Below are positions 34,207 through 43,274 of a stretch of 64,000 nucleotides of DNA, in pieces. The stretch's first letter is position 1. Every line of letters starts with the position of its first letter. The notes under the pieces are model-generated. The model ran no database searches and had not been told where the DNA came from. It saw only the letters and a program-made list of their open reading frames with translations. The position numbers and the translations under genes were made by a program. This DNA is from Stagnihabitans sp038231395 (GTDB lineage: Bacteria; Pseudomonadota; Alphaproteobacteria; Rhodobacterales; Rhodobacteraceae). The stretch lies in contig JBBRLL010000019.1 of the NCBI GenBank assembly GCA_038231395.1, forward strand, positions 1-64,000. Direction: 5' to 3'.

Positions 34207-34701
34207 TCAGTAAATGTTCAATTTTGTTACATCGTAACCGTTGAATTTCAAAATGTCCCGTGCAGCCGTCAAACGGTCGGGCGGCAGTTTGGCATCGCGG
34301 TTCAGGATCATGCCAATATGGCCGGACGGCGCGCCGATCACCATCGTCCGGTTGTCCACGTCGGCCCAAAGCACCCAGAACGGCCCTATTCCGGCAAGAT
34401 CAAACCGCCCGGGAATTGCCGCCACCATCGGCCCCGCGCCCCTTTTAGGCCCACCGGGAAGGCACAAGGCATACTGCGTGGCGGCCCCGATTTGCATCGT
34501 ACCGCCGTGGCACGCCGCCCCAAAGCCAGCAACCTCCACCCAAGCGCCATTGATGCGCGCCGAGTCAAACCCGGCAATCGAGTAAACCTGGCGCGAGGTG
34601 TCGCGGTACGACACCTCCACCACCGGTTTCGGCGCGCAGGCGGCCAGTGCGAGGGCGGCCAGTGCGAGGGCAGCCAGAAGGGCGCGGTCTATTGCAGGCA
34701 A
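34207..34701 (-). CDS. Lipocalin-like outer-membrane lipoprotein
   Basis: This 164-residue protein has a lipoprotein signal (hydrophobic Ala/Leu run ending LALAAC near residue 21) and a lipocalin fold. The GAWVEVAGF segment stands in for the GxW motif, and WVLWADVDNRTMVIG and a C-terminal helix (TAARDILKFNGYD) match bacterial Blc. It would carry a hydrophobic ligand at the outer membrane. The start is TTG at 34701, supported by AAGGA seven bases upstream and the correct signal length; no ATG gives a signal peptide. It overlaps the preceding lipoprotein gene by 13 bases. The signal itself contains a 15-bp repeat (34640-34669). Confidence 0.78.
   Translation of the reverse strand: MPAIDRALLAALALAALALAACAPKPVVEVSYRDTSRQVYSIAGFDSARINGAWVEVAGFGAACHGGTMQIGAATQYALCLPGGPKRGAGPMVAAIPGRFDLAGIGPFWVLWADVDNRTMVIGAPSGHIGMILNRDAKLPPDRLTAARDILKFNGYDVTKLNIY
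34640..34669 (-). repeat. 15-bp repeat in a lipoprotein signal peptide
   Basis: Two perfect copies and a partial third of a 15-base unit (plus strand gcggccagtgcgagg) encode the LALAA run of the lipocalin signal peptide. Confidence 0.85.
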
Positions 34702-35345
34702 AGCGTCATCCTTACTCCGTTGGCCTGCAAGATGTCGTTGCATCCCATCAGCGGTGTGATTGGGGCGCAAGTTCCTGACGTCGCAAGGCATTCTCCCTGG
34801 CAATCGGTTTTGCGGTGGCAGGCTTTGGCGGAATCCCGGGTGCGATGAACGCAGACATGACCCGAGGTTGCGTCCACCGATGACCACTGGCCACCGGATT
34901 TCTCGCACAGCGCCTGTTCCGGTGGAACTGGTGGTGGCGGCGGGGTCACGGGTACGGATGTTTCCGTCGCCGGTGTTTTAGGTGCCGGTGTTTTAGGTGC
35001 GGGCGTTTTGAGCGCGGGTGTTTTGGGCGCGTCAGGCGTCAGTCTGGCAGGGCGAGGCATCGGGCGCGGCGTGGTTTTGGTGGGCACCTGTACCACAACC
35101 GCCGGCACCGCAAGCGCACCCGCCGCTGCGGGTTTGAGGGCAAGCAATGGGGTTGGATTGAGCGCCGCCGCAGGCGTGCTGCCAAGCGTGGTCACCGTGA
35201 TCGCCTCTGGCGTCAGCGGCGTCACATCGCCACGCTGCAAGTCCCTTGCAGCCACCGGCGGCGCATCGGTTTTGGGCGCCTGCATCTGGCAAGCTGCCAG
35301 CAGGATCACTGCCACAATTGCAAAATGGCAGGCAATCGGACGCAT
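34689..35345 (-). CDS. Cys-rich putative lipoprotein with a repeat linker
   Basis: This 218-residue protein has a lipoprotein signal (MRPIACHFAIVAVILLAAC). A long Ala/Pro/Thr linker with four APKTP pentapeptides precedes a small Cys-rich C-terminal domain (CEKSGGQW, HVCVHRTRD, CHRKTDCQGEC, CNDILQ). The domain probably forms disulfides outside the cytoplasm. I do not recognise it further. Two adjacent ATG codons (35348, 35345) follow GAGGGG; the second has better spacing. It overlaps the lipocalin gene, so the two are coupled. Confidence 0.72.
   Translation of the reverse strand: MRPIACHFAIVAVILLAACQMQAPKTDAPPVAARDLQRGDVTPLTPEAITVTTLGSTPAAALNPTPLLALKPAAAGALAVPAVVVQVPTKTTPRPMPRPARLTPDAPKTPALKTPAPKTPAPKTPATETSVPVTPPPPPVPPEQALCEKSGGQWSSVDATSGHVCVHRTRDSAKACHRKTDCQGECLATSGTCAPITPLMGCNDILQANGVRMTLCLQ
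34971..35030 (-). repeat. 15-bp in-frame tandem repeat (APKTP linker)
   Basis: Four 15-base units encode A(P/L)KTP pentapeptides in the linker of the Cys-rich lipoprotein. Confidence 0.88.
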
Positions 35346-35408
35346 CATTCCCCTCGCATTACGCAGCGCCACAGGATGCCAAGCGCCCTCGGGTTGCAAG
35401 GGAATTGG

Positions 35409-36446
35409 TCAATAGGGCTGCGGATGCGCACGATGCGCCGCCGCAATTTCCGCCAGAACCTGCTCTGACAGAGTGATCACCTGCAAACTGTTGGCCAGTT
35501 GCGCGGTGCTGGTGGCACCGACAATCGGAATCGTCGGGAACGGCCTGCTGCGGGTGAAGGCCAGCGCCATCTGGCACGGGTCCAGCCCATGGCGGGCGGC
35601 AATCTGCAAATAAGCGTCTGTGGCCGCAAAAATGCGCGGGCTGATCCGCCCGCTCAGGATGGGGTTCAGGCTGCGACGCGAGCCTGCAGGTGTCACGTCG
35701 CCCTGATACTTGCCCGACAGCACGCCGCAGGCCAGCGGCGAGAAGGCCAGCAAGGGCATGTCCTCCAGCACCGAAAGCTCTGCCCAATCGGTGTCAAACT
35801 GCCGGCAAAGCAGCGAATATTCGTTCTGGACACTGGCCACACGCGGCAAACCGTGCGTTTCGGCCAAGGACAACCATTTTGCCGTGCCCCAGACCGTTTC
35901 ATTGGAAAGTGCAAGGGCGCGGATCTTTCCCTCAGCAATCAGTTTCGCCGATTCCTGAAGGATTTCAAGCATCAGCACCTCGACCTTCATGCGATCTGTG
36001 CCGCGCGGATCATAGGCCCAATTGTCGCGAAAGTGATAGTGTTTGCGGGCTGGCCAGTGGATTTGGTACAGGTCAATCCACTCTGTCTGCAAGCGTTTCA
36101 GGCTGCCCTCAACCGCTTCACGCAGGGTGACGGCCGATGGCAGTGCGCCGTCGCGTATGGCTGGCATCCCGCCTCCGGCGATCTTGGTGGCCAGCACGAC
36201 CCGGTCACGACCACCGCGCGCTGCGAACCATGTGCCGATGATCTCTTCGGTCCGGCCTGCGGTTTCTTTGGACACCGGGTTGACGGGATACATTTCTGCG
36301 CTGTCCCAGAAGTTTACCCCCCGCTCCATCGCGAGGTCCATCTGGGCGTGGCCCTCGGCTTGCGAGTTTTGGGTGCCCCATGTCATCGTGCCAAGGCAAA
36401 TCTCTGAAACCTTGATCCCGGTCCGCCCCAAGTCGATCCGCTGCAT
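35409..36446 (-). CDS. Aldo/keto reductase (Tas-like)
   Basis: This 345-residue TIM-barrel oxidoreductase has the family tetrad: Asp and Tyr in FWDSAEMYP near residues 47-54, Lys in LATKIA near 87 and His in YQIHWP near 126. It reduces carbonyl compounds with NADPH. Length and the long loop after the second strand match the Tas/YgdS group. GGAGG precedes ATG at 36446. It diverges from the imuA-like gene. Confidence 0.88.
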   Translation of the reverse strand: MQRIDLGRTGIKVSEICLGTMTWGTQNSQAEGHAQMDLAMERGVNFWDSAEMYPVNPVSKETAGRTEEIIGTWFAARGGRDRVVLATKIAGGGMPAIRDGALPSAVTLREAVEGSLKRLQTEWIDLYQIHWPARKHYHFRDNWAYDPRGTDRMKVEVLMLEILQESAKLIAEGKIRALALSNETVWGTAKWLSLAETHGLPRVASVQNEYSLLCRQFDTDWAELSVLEDMPLLAFSPLACGVLSGKYQGDVTPAGSRRSLNPILSGRISPRIFAATDAYLQIAARHGLDPCQMALAFTRSRPFPTIPIVGATSTAQLANSLQVITLSEQVLAEIAAAHRAHPQPY

Positions 36447-36568
36447 CGCATCCTCCATGTTTGGCGGCACGCTAACGCAAATCAAAGGCAAGGGGGAACC
36501 GGTTTTCGCGCCCGCGTCGCGAAAAATCCAAGGCCCGCCCTGCGGTAAACGGAAGTCATCGGGATTGA

Positions 36569-36583
36569 GAACGTTACGGGAAC
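36569..36583 (+). promoter_or_regulatory. LexA (SOS) box upstream of imuA
   Basis: The site is exactly GAAC-N7-GAAC, the LexA operator known from Rhodobacter-type alphaproteobacteria. It lies 17 bases before the ATG at 36600. Regulation by DNA damage follows from the known family; it is not shown here. Confidence 0.75.
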
Positions 36584-36599
36584 ATACTAGACTTTGCCG

Positions 36600-37256
36600 A
36601 TGGCCTTGCCGATTCTCCATATCCAGGACGGGCGCAGGCCCTGGCCCGCGCAGGCCTTGCCCGGCGGGCTTGGCCTTGGGCTGGCGCGCGGCAGGGTGCA
36701 TGAGGTCTGCGGCCCGGCCCGGACGACGTTGGCGGCGCTGATCCTGGGCGAAAGTCAGGGGCCGGTGGTCTGGATCAGCCCCGGCTGGCTGCCGGAACGG
36801 CTTTATCCCGCCGGACTGGCCGAAATGGCCGATCCCGGGCGGATCGTCTTTGCAAGGCCGCGCCGGCCGGAAGATGTGCTTTGGGCGATGGAGGAGGCGC
36901 TGCGGTCAGGGGCCGCTGGCCTTGTGCTGGCCGATTTGCCCGCCCCGCCAGCGCTTACCCCGGTGCGAAGGTTGCATCTGGCGGCGGAAACCGGGGCGGA
37001 GGCTGCGCGCCATGCGGGCCGTTTGCCTCCCCTTGGGCTTTTGCTGACGCCCGAACAGGGGGGCGCGCAGGGTGTGGAAAGCCACTGGCACATCGCCGCC
37101 ACGCCAAGCGGATCAACCCTGATCGCGCGGCGCAGCGCCTGGATTTTGCGCCGTTTGCGTGCCCGTTTGGCCCCTGAAGCGGCTTTTCACCTGCATCAGG
37201 AGGCCGCCGGTCCCGATGGCCCCGCCCGTCTGATCGGCAAGGTCTGGCCCGGTTGA
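36600..37256 (+). CDS. imuA: ImuA-like SOS protein, orphan
   Basis: This protein of about 218 residues resembles ImuA, a RecA-related partner of the ImuB-DnaE2 mutagenic polymerase. The features are LPGGLGLGLARGRVHEVCGP near residues 20-40, a RecA-like hydrophobic core (VVWISPGWLPERLYPAGL) and a C-terminal VESHWHIA segment. The Walker A Lys is missing (GPARTTLAAL). An SOS box directly upstream supports the assignment. imuB and dnaE2, usually next in the operon, are absent here; yceI follows. The ATG at 36600 is preferred to TTG at 36594. Confidence 0.75.
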   Translation: MALPILHIQDGRRPWPAQALPGGLGLGLARGRVHEVCGPARTTLAALILGESQGPVVWISPGWLPERLYPAGLAEMADPGRIVFARPRRPEDVLWAMEEALRSGAAGLVLADLPAPPALTPVRRLHLAAETGAEAARHAGRLPPLGLLLTPEQGGAQGVESHWHIAATPSGSTLIARRSAWILRRLRARLAPEAAFHLHQEAAGPDGPARLIGKVWPG

Positions 37257-37368
37257 ATGAGGCCCGGCCCAGTTGGGCACACCCCCAAAGCCCGCCTACA
37301 GACGGCAACACCGCAACGTGAGCTTTGCAAATCCGGCCTTTGTGCTAAATCCAAAGGAAGGAGGCACC

Positions 37369-37932
37369 ATGAACCTGACACCGCTTTTCGCCCTGATGCT
37401 GATGGCGCAGGCAGCCATGGCCGCGCCGCAGACCTACAAGCTGCAGCCAGACCTGTCCTCGGTCGGGTTTGAAACCGACTTTGGCCCCGACAAGATCACC
37501 GGAACCATGCCGATCACCAAGGCCGATCTGACGCTGGATTTCGCGCAAGTGGCGGCCTCAAAAGTCGCGGTGACGCTGAATGCTGCGGGGTCAAAGGCGA
37601 GCTTTCCCTTTGCAGCCCAGGCGCTGAAAGGGCCGAAAGTCCTTGATACGGCAGAGTTTCCCGAGATTTCCTTTGTCTCCACTGGGGTTAAGGCCGATGC
37701 TCAGGGGGCGACGGTCGCTGGCAACATCACCATTCGCGGCGTCACACGGCCCGCCAGTTTTCACGCCGAAATCTACCGCCAGCAAGGGAGTGTGGAAGGC
37801 GACCAGAGCCATCTGACCATCCGCCTGACCGGCCGCATCCTGCGCAGCGATTTTGGCGCTGTGGGCTGGCACGATCTGGTGGGGGATGAGGTGCGGCTGA
37901 ACATCCTCGCCGGGATTGAAAGGACCAAATAG
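37369..37932 (+). CDS. yceI: YceI-family periplasmic protein
   Basis: This 187-residue protein has a signal peptide (MNLTPLFALMLMAQAAMA) and the YceI lipocalin-like barrel (SSVGFETDF, TITGTMPITKADLTLDF-type strands, LTIRLTGRILRSDFG). YceI proteins bind isoprenoid lipids such as ubiquinone-like molecules. AAGGAGG precedes ATG at 37369. It is directly followed by a cytochrome b561 gene, as in the E. coli yceI-yceJ operon. A second YceI is at 56567. Confidence 0.9.
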   Translation: MNLTPLFALMLMAQAAMAAPQTYKLQPDLSSVGFETDFGPDKITGTMPITKADLTLDFAQVAASKVAVTLNAAGSKASFPFAAQALKGPKVLDTAEFPEISFVSTGVKADAQGATVAGNITIRGVTRPASFHAEIYRQQGSVEGDQSHLTIRLTGRILRSDFGAVGWHDLVGDEVRLNILAGIERTK

Positions 37933-38466
37933 GTGCTGAACAGCGCGACCCGGTTTGGCCTGATCAGCCGGCTGATCCACTGGACGATGGCAGCGCTGAT
38001 CATCGGCCTGCTGATCCTTGGCACCACGCTCGCCCATGTCCAGCCCGGTCTGGCCAACCTTTGGCTGTACGGCCTGCACAAAACCATGGGGTTGACGGCG
38101 CTCGCATTAGTGCTGATCCGGCTCATCTGGCACCGTATCAGCCCGCCGCCTGCCCCCTTGGGACCGCCCAACGCCTGGGAAACCACGGCTGCCAAAGCCG
38201 TCCACCGCCTGACTTACGCACTGTTGGTGCTGATCCCGCTGGCAGGTTGGGTCTATGCCTCCGCCACCGGGCTTGACATCGTTTTTGCCGACCGTTGGGT
38301 GATCCCGCCCATAGCACCGGTCTCCGAGGCGTGGGAGAATGCCGCCCATCTGGCCCATCAGATCCTGACCAAAGCCCTGATGCCCGTGCTGGCCCTGCAT
38401 ATTCTGGGCGCTTTGCGGCGCGCGTTTTTGGGCGATGGCACGATGCGCCGCATGCTGAAAGGCTAG
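37933..38466 (+). CDS. Cytochrome b561 (YceJ-like)
   Basis: The 177-residue protein has four membrane segments. Conserved heme His residues lie in SRLIHWTM near residue 13, YGLHKTMG near 49, KAVHRLTY near 93 and HLAHQ and ALHILG near 140-160. It should carry electrons across the inner membrane from quinol. The start is GTG at 37933, immediately after the yceI stop, so expression is coupled. Pairing with YceI suggests quinone-related redox work, a guess. Confidence 0.87.
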   Translation: MLNSATRFGLISRLIHWTMAALIIGLLILGTTLAHVQPGLANLWLYGLHKTMGLTALALVLIRLIWHRISPPPAPLGPPNAWETTAAKAVHRLTYALLVLIPLAGWVYASATGLDIVFADRWVIPPIAPVSEAWENAAHLAHQILTKALMPVLALHILGALRRAFLGDGTMRRMLKG

Positions 38467-38527
38467 GCTCTGGCCCTTCAGCGATGCTTGCGCTAAACGA
38501 GGGCCGAACCCTTTCAAAAGGCGCGCC

Positions 38528-40246
38528 ATGGCCCGGATTCTGATCACCTCCGCCATTCCCTATATCAATGGGATCAAGCATTTGGGCAATCTGGTGGGCA
38601 GCCAACTGCCTGCCGACCTGTTTGCGCGCTACTGCCGTGCCCGTGGCCACGAGGTCATGTTCATCTGCGCCACCGACGAACACGGCACCCCCGCCGAACT
38701 TGCCGCAGCCAAGGTTCAAAAGCCGGTGGCGGAGTATTGCGCCGAAATGCACGAGGTTCAGGCGGAAATTGCGCGCGGTTTCCGGCTGTCGTTTGACCAC
38801 TTTGGCCGCAGCTCCAGTCCGCGCAACCACAGGCTGACCCAGCATTTTGCCGGGGTTCTGGATGACAACGGGCTGATCGAGGAAGTCTCGGAGCGGCAGG
38901 TCTTCTCCATCGACGACAACCGTTTTCTGCCCGACCGCTATATCACCGGCACCTGCCCGAATTGCGGCTACACGATGGCGCGTGGCGACCAGTGCGAGAA
39001 TTGCACCAAGCAGCTTGATCCGACCGACCTGATCAACCCGCGCTCTTCCATCTCGGGCTCCACCAACCTTGAAGTGCGGCAAACCAAACACCTTTACCTG
39101 CGCCAACGCTCGCTTCGCGACAAGCTGGAAGCATGGATTGACAGCAAGACCGATTGGCCGATCCTGACCACCTCGATTGCCAAGAAATGGCTGAATGACG
39201 GTGATGGCTTGCAGGATCGCGGCATCACCCGTGACCTTTACTGGGGCATTCCGGTCAAGCATGGCGACCAGCCTTGGCCGGGGATGGAGGGCAAGGTGTT
39301 TTACGTCTGGTTCGACGCCCCCATCGAATACATCGCCTGCACCGCCGAATGGGCCGACGCGCATGGGCTGGACGATGCGGCGTGGGAGCGGTGGTGGCGC
39401 ACCGACAAGGGTGCCGCAGACGTCGCCTATTACCAGTTCATGGGCAAGGACAACGTGCCCTTCCACACCCTCAGTTTTCCCGCCACCATCTTGGGTTCGG
39501 GGGAGCCCTGGAAGCTGGTCGACTACCTCAAGTCCTTCAATTACCTCAATTATGATGGCGGCCAATTCTCCACCAGCCAAGGTCGCGGCGTGTTCATGGA
39601 TCAGGCGCTGTCGATCTTGCCCGCCGATTACTGGCGCTGGTGGCTTTTGTCGCACGCGCCGGAATCCTCGGACAGCGAATTCACATGGGAGAATTTCCAA
39701 ACCTCGGTCAACAAGGATTTGGCGGATGTTCTGGGCAATCTCGTCTCCCGCGTCACCAAATTCGCCAAGGCGAAATTCGGTGAGGTGATCCCGGAGGGCG
39801 GTCATTTCGGGGCGCACGAAACCGCTTTGATCGCCGATCTGGGCACCCGTATCCGCGCATACGAGGCCCATATGGAGGCGATGGAGATCCGCAAAGCCGC
39901 CGCCGAATTGAGGGGCATCTGGGTTGTGGGCAACGAATACCTGCAATCGGCGGCGCCTTGGACCGTGGTGAAATCCGACCCGGAGCGGGCGCAAGCCATG
40001 GTGCGGCTGGCGCTGAACCTGATCCGCATCTATGCGATCCTGTCACAACCCTTCATCCCGGACGCCTCGGCCACCATGATGTCGGCGCTTAACTCCACCG
40101 ACTGGACCTGGCCGTCCGATGTCTCTGCCGCGATCCGCACCTTGGCCGCGGGCCACGCCTTTGCCGTGCCGGAAAACCTGTTCCGCAAGATCACTGATGA
40201 GGAACGCGCCGACTGGCAGGTCAAGTTCTCTGGCGTCCGGACCTAG
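38528..40246 (+). CDS. metG: Methionyl-tRNA synthetase
   Basis: This 572-residue class I synthetase charges tRNA-Met. The N-terminal Rossmann fold has the HIGH-type motif in PYINGIKHLGN (about residues 12-22). Zinc-binding Cys pairs are CPNC and CENC near 143-160. The KMSKS counterpart is FSTSQGRG near 340, as in related alphaproteobacteria. The helical anticodon-binding domain follows to about 560. There is no C-terminal dimerisation domain, normal for this clade. AAAGG precedes the ATG. A clear terminator follows. Confidence 0.95.
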   Translation: MARILITSAIPYINGIKHLGNLVGSQLPADLFARYCRARGHEVMFICATDEHGTPAELAAAKVQKPVAEYCAEMHEVQAEIARGFRLSFDHFGRSSSPRNHRLTQHFAGVLDDNGLIEEVSERQVFSIDDNRFLPDRYITGTCPNCGYTMARGDQCENCTKQLDPTDLINPRSSISGSTNLEVRQTKHLYLRQRSLRDKLEAWIDSKTDWPILTTSIAKKWLNDGDGLQDRGITRDLYWGIPVKHGDQPWPGMEGKVFYVWFDAPIEYIACTAEWADAHGLDDAAWERWWRTDKGAADVAYYQFMGKDNVPFHTLSFPATILGSGEPWKLVDYLKSFNYLNYDGGQFSTSQGRGVFMDQALSILPADYWRWWLLSHAPESSDSEFTWENFQTSVNKDLADVLGNLVSRVTKFAKAKFGEVIPEGGHFGAHETALIADLGTRIRAYEAHMEAMEIRKAAAELRGIWVVGNEYLQSAAPWTVVKSDPERAQAMVRLALNLIRIYAILSQPFIPDASATMMSALNSTDWTWPSDVSAAIRTLAAGHAFAVPENLFRKITDEERADWQVKFSGVRT

Positions 40247-40252
40247 AACAAG

Positions 40253-40278
40253 GGCCGCATCGACCTGCGGCCGTTTTG
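40253..40278 (+). terminator. Intrinsic terminator of metG
   Basis: A perfect 7-bp stem (ggccgca / tgcggcc) with a 6-base loop is followed by G and four T, seven bases after the metG stop. Confidence 0.8.
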
Positions 40279-40304
40279 CCTCGCAATTTCGGAACCGAAA
40301 AACT

Positions 40305-41096
40305 CTAGAAAACACCCAACAGCTTCAGGCTGACGATGATCAGAATGACCGCCAGCGCTACCCGCAGCACCGCATCAGGCAGGCGTGAGGCAAGAAGGCT
40401 GCCGATGATGATCCCCGGAATCGACCCGATCAGCAACGATGCCAGCAGCCACCAGTCGACATCGTTCAGGAACAGCCAGTGCCCAAGGCCCGCGATCAGG
40501 GTCAGCGGTACCGCATGTGCAATGTCGGAGCCGACAATCCGCAGCGTCGACAAGCGCGGATACAGGATCAGCAGCGCCGTCACACCAATCGCCCCGGCCC
40601 CGACCGAGGTCAGCGTGACCAGCACACCCAGCACAACCCCGGTGGCCACGGTCAGGTTGGCGATCAGACCCTCGCCAGCTTTGTCCATGAACCTGACCAT
40701 ATACTCCACGATCTGCTTGCGAAACAGCAACGTCATCGAGGTCATCAGCAGCACGCAGCCCAATGCGGTGACCAGCAGGCCGCCCTTGCTTGCAGCCGCG
40801 CCGCTTTGCACCATCACAAAGAAAGTCACCAGCGTTGCCGGCACAGAACCGCTCGCCAAACGCCGCACGATCTGCCAATCCACCGCTTTGGACCGGCCAT
40901 GAATCGCTGTGCCGAAGGTTTTGGTGACCGCCGCATACAAAAGATCAGAGCCGACCGCCGTTGCCGGATGCACGGCAAACAGCCAGATCAGCAACGGCGT
41001 CATCAAGGAACCGCCGCCAACTCCGGTCAGACCAACGATAATTCCGACGCCCATGCCCGATAGGGAAAACAGGTAGTTGATGCCACTGGGTCCCAT
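40305..41096 (-). CDS. TSUP (TauE/SafE) family permease
   Basis: This 263-residue protein has about eight membrane segments in two halves, each with the family motif: GLTGVGGGSLMTPLL near residue 22 and TSVGAGAIGVTALL near 163. Characterised TSUP proteins export sulfite or sulfoacetate or import sulfur compounds. The substrate here is unknown. It converges with metG. Another family member lies at 58133. Confidence 0.88.
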   Translation of the reverse strand: MGPSGINYLFSLSGMGVGIIVGLTGVGGGSLMTPLLIWLFAVHPATAVGSDLLYAAVTKTFGTAIHGRSKAVDWQIVRRLASGSVPATLVTFFVMVQSGAAASKGGLLVTALGCVLLMTSMTLLFRKQIVEYMVRFMDKAGEGLIANLTVATGVVLGVLVTLTSVGAGAIGVTALLILYPRLSTLRIVGSDIAHAVPLTLIAGLGHWLFLNDVDWWLLASLLIGSIPGIIIGSLLASRLPDAVLRVALAVILIIVSLKLLGVF

Positions 41097-41495
41097 GTTA
41101 CGCGAATCCTTCTTGTGTCAAAGGGCAGATTCCCGACCGGGTCCCGTCTTGTCAACGTAAAACAGGTAATCTCGATAGAATAAGCCGGGATTAAGTGGTT
41201 TTTTGCCCACTCCCTTTGTCAAAGGCTTTCGGCAGGAAAAAACGGCGCTTTTGCACAGAGATGTCGTGTCTGGTTTTGCTTAGCTGCCCGAAAGCTGCCG
41301 CTCTGAACCCTGCCTTGCCGTTCGCGTCCCTAGGTGTCCATCGGAACCCGACACACAATCAAGTTCAATACACGGCTCTGGAGACCGCTCCGGAGACGGC
41401 TCTGGGCGACTTCGCTTTGCCAGGTGCAATTCCGGGCTTCGCCTTGCAGGGCCGGATCGTCGGCGCTAAGAAAAAGGCAATCGAAAGGGTCCGCC
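41097..41495. other. Long leader/intergenic region before hisD
   Basis: These 399 bases hold no gene I can support. They separate the divergent TSUP and hisD genes, so two promoters are expected. The end near hisD contains loosely repeated ggctctg...gacg blocks (about 41373-41415). An open frame runs through from 41334 but lacks protein character before the hisD start. Confidence 0.6.
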
Positions 41496-42806
41496 ATGCC
41501 TCAGTTCCTGTCCACCGTAAACGCCGATTTTGAGGCGAGTTTTGCAGCCCTTCTGGGTGCCAAACGCGAAGAGGCGGAGGATGTCGATCAGACGGTCGCC
41601 GAGATTATCGCGGATGTGCGGGCGCGCGGCGATGCGGCGGTGATCGAACTGACCTCTCGCTTCGACAGGCTGGACCTGACTCCGGCCACCATGGCGTTTT
41701 CGGCATCCGAGATTGCCGCCGAATGTGCCAAAGTCTCGGCAGAGGATCGGGCGGCCCTGACGCTGGCCGCTGACCGCATCCGGGCCTATCATGAACGGCA
41801 AATGCCGCAGGATGCGCAATGGGTTGACGCGGCGGGCGCGCAACTGGGCTGGCGCTGGACGGCGGTTTCTGCGGCAGGGCTTTACGTGCCGGGCGGCCTC
41901 GCCTCCTATCCATCCTCGGTTCTGATGAACGCCATTCCGGCCAAAGTGGCAGGCGTTGCGCGGCTGGTCATCGCCTGCCCGACACCCGGCGGTGTGGTCA
42001 ACCCCTTGGTTTTGCTGGCAGCCCGGATTGCAGGGGTCGATACCATCTACCGGATCGGCGGCGCGCAGGCGATTGCCGCACTGGCCTACGGAACCCAGAC
42101 GATTGCGGCGGTCGACAAGATCACCGGGCCCGGCAACGCCTATGTCGCAGCGGCCAAACGCCGGGTTTTCGGGCGCGTCGGCATTGACATGATCGCCGGG
42201 CCATCGGAAATTCTGGTGATTGCCGACAAAGATAACACGCCCGATTGGGTGGCGCTGGACCTGCTGAGCCAGGCCGAGCATGACGAAAGTGCGCAAGCCA
42301 TCCTGATCACCGATGACGCGGGATTTGGCCGGGCTGTGGCTACGGCCGTCGAAAAGCGGCTGGAAACGCTGGAGCGGCGGGCGATTGCCGGGGCCTCCTG
42401 GTCGCGCAACGGGGCTGTGATCACAGTGCGCAATCTGGCGGAGGCAGCCGCCCTGTCGAACCGCATCGCGCCCGAGCATCTGGAGCTTTGCGTGGCCGAC
42501 CCGGACGCGCTGTCGCTTCAGATCACCCATGCCGGGGCGATTTTCCTTGGGGCATGGACTCCCGAGGCTATCGGCGACTACGTTGGCGGGCCGAACCACG
42601 TGCTGCCCACCGCACGCTCGGCGCGGTTCTCCAGCGGGTTGTCGGTGATGGATTTCGTCAAACGCACCACGATTGCGAAGATGACGCCCGCAGCTTTGGC
42701 TGCCATCGGGCCTGCGGCAGAGCGGCTTGCCATCTCCGAAGGCCTTGAAGCGCATGGACTTTCGGTGCGCGCAAGGCTGGATACGTTGAACGGCGGGCAA
42801 AAGTGA
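41496..42806 (+). CDS. hisD: Histidinol dehydrogenase
   Basis: This 436-residue zinc enzyme performs the last two oxidations of histidine synthesis, turning histidinol into histidine with NAD. Family features are GLYVPGGLASYPSSVLMNAIPA near residues 127-150 (in shorter pieces), the ITGPGNAYVAAAK segment near 210, the zinc-site SQAEHDESA near 258 and the C-terminal EHLEL and GPNHVLPT. GAAAGG precedes the ATG. Its stop overlaps the GTG start of the UPF0262 gene by four bases. Confidence 0.95.
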   Translation: MPQFLSTVNADFEASFAALLGAKREEAEDVDQTVAEIIADVRARGDAAVIELTSRFDRLDLTPATMAFSASEIAAECAKVSAEDRAALTLAADRIRAYHERQMPQDAQWVDAAGAQLGWRWTAVSAAGLYVPGGLASYPSSVLMNAIPAKVAGVARLVIACPTPGGVVNPLVLLAARIAGVDTIYRIGGAQAIAALAYGTQTIAAVDKITGPGNAYVAAAKRRVFGRVGIDMIAGPSEILVIADKDNTPDWVALDLLSQAEHDESAQAILITDDAGFGRAVATAVEKRLETLERRAIAGASWSRNGAVITVRNLAEAAALSNRIAPEHLELCVADPDALSLQITHAGAIFLGAWTPEAIGDYVGGPNHVLPTARSARFSSGLSVMDFVKRTTIAKMTPAALAAIGPAAERLAISEGLEAHGLSVRARLDTLNGGQK

Positions 42807-43273
42807 CCAACCGCATCTGCGCCATTGATATCGACGACAAGGGCCTTGCCGCCCCCACGCCCGAGGTGGATCAGGAACGCCGGGTCGCGATTTATGATCT
42901 GCTAGAGGAAAACAGCTTTTCCATTCCGCGCGCCGCCGAATTCCCCGGCCCCTACCGGCTGGCCTTGGCAATCCGGGAGGGCAGGCTGGTGATGGGCATC
43001 GGCGATCAGGCCGGGCAAAAGGTGGCGGAGTTTCACCTGTCGATGGGCCCGTTCCGCCAGATTGTGAAGGACTACTTCATGATTTGTGAAAGCTATTTCG
43101 AGGCGGTCAAGCGCCTGCCGCCGAGCCAGATCGAGGCGATCGACATGGCCCGCCGTGGCATCCACAACGAGGGCGCACAGGTGTTGCAGGACCGGTTGGC
43201 GGGCAAGGCGGTGGTTGACAGCGCCACAGCGCGCCGGCTGTTCACGCTGATCTGCGTCATGCATTGGGGTTGA
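42803..43273 (+). CDS. UPF0262 family protein
   Basis: The 156-residue protein matches UPF0262, found next to hisD in Rhodobacterales and relatives. Recognisable pieces are VAIYDLLEENSF, YRLALAIREGRLV, FHLSMGPFRQIVKDY and the final CVMHWG. The function is unknown. GTG at 42803 overlaps the hisD stop (GTGA), so the pair is translationally coupled. No membrane segment is seen. Confidence 0.88.
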   Translation: MTNRICAIDIDDKGLAAPTPEVDQERRVAIYDLLEENSFSIPRAAEFPGPYRLALAIREGRLVMGIGDQAGQKVAEFHLSMGPFRQIVKDYFMICESYFEAVKRLPPSQIEAIDMARRGIHNEGAQVLQDRLAGKAVVDSATARRLFTLICVMHWG

Positions 43274-43274
43274 G

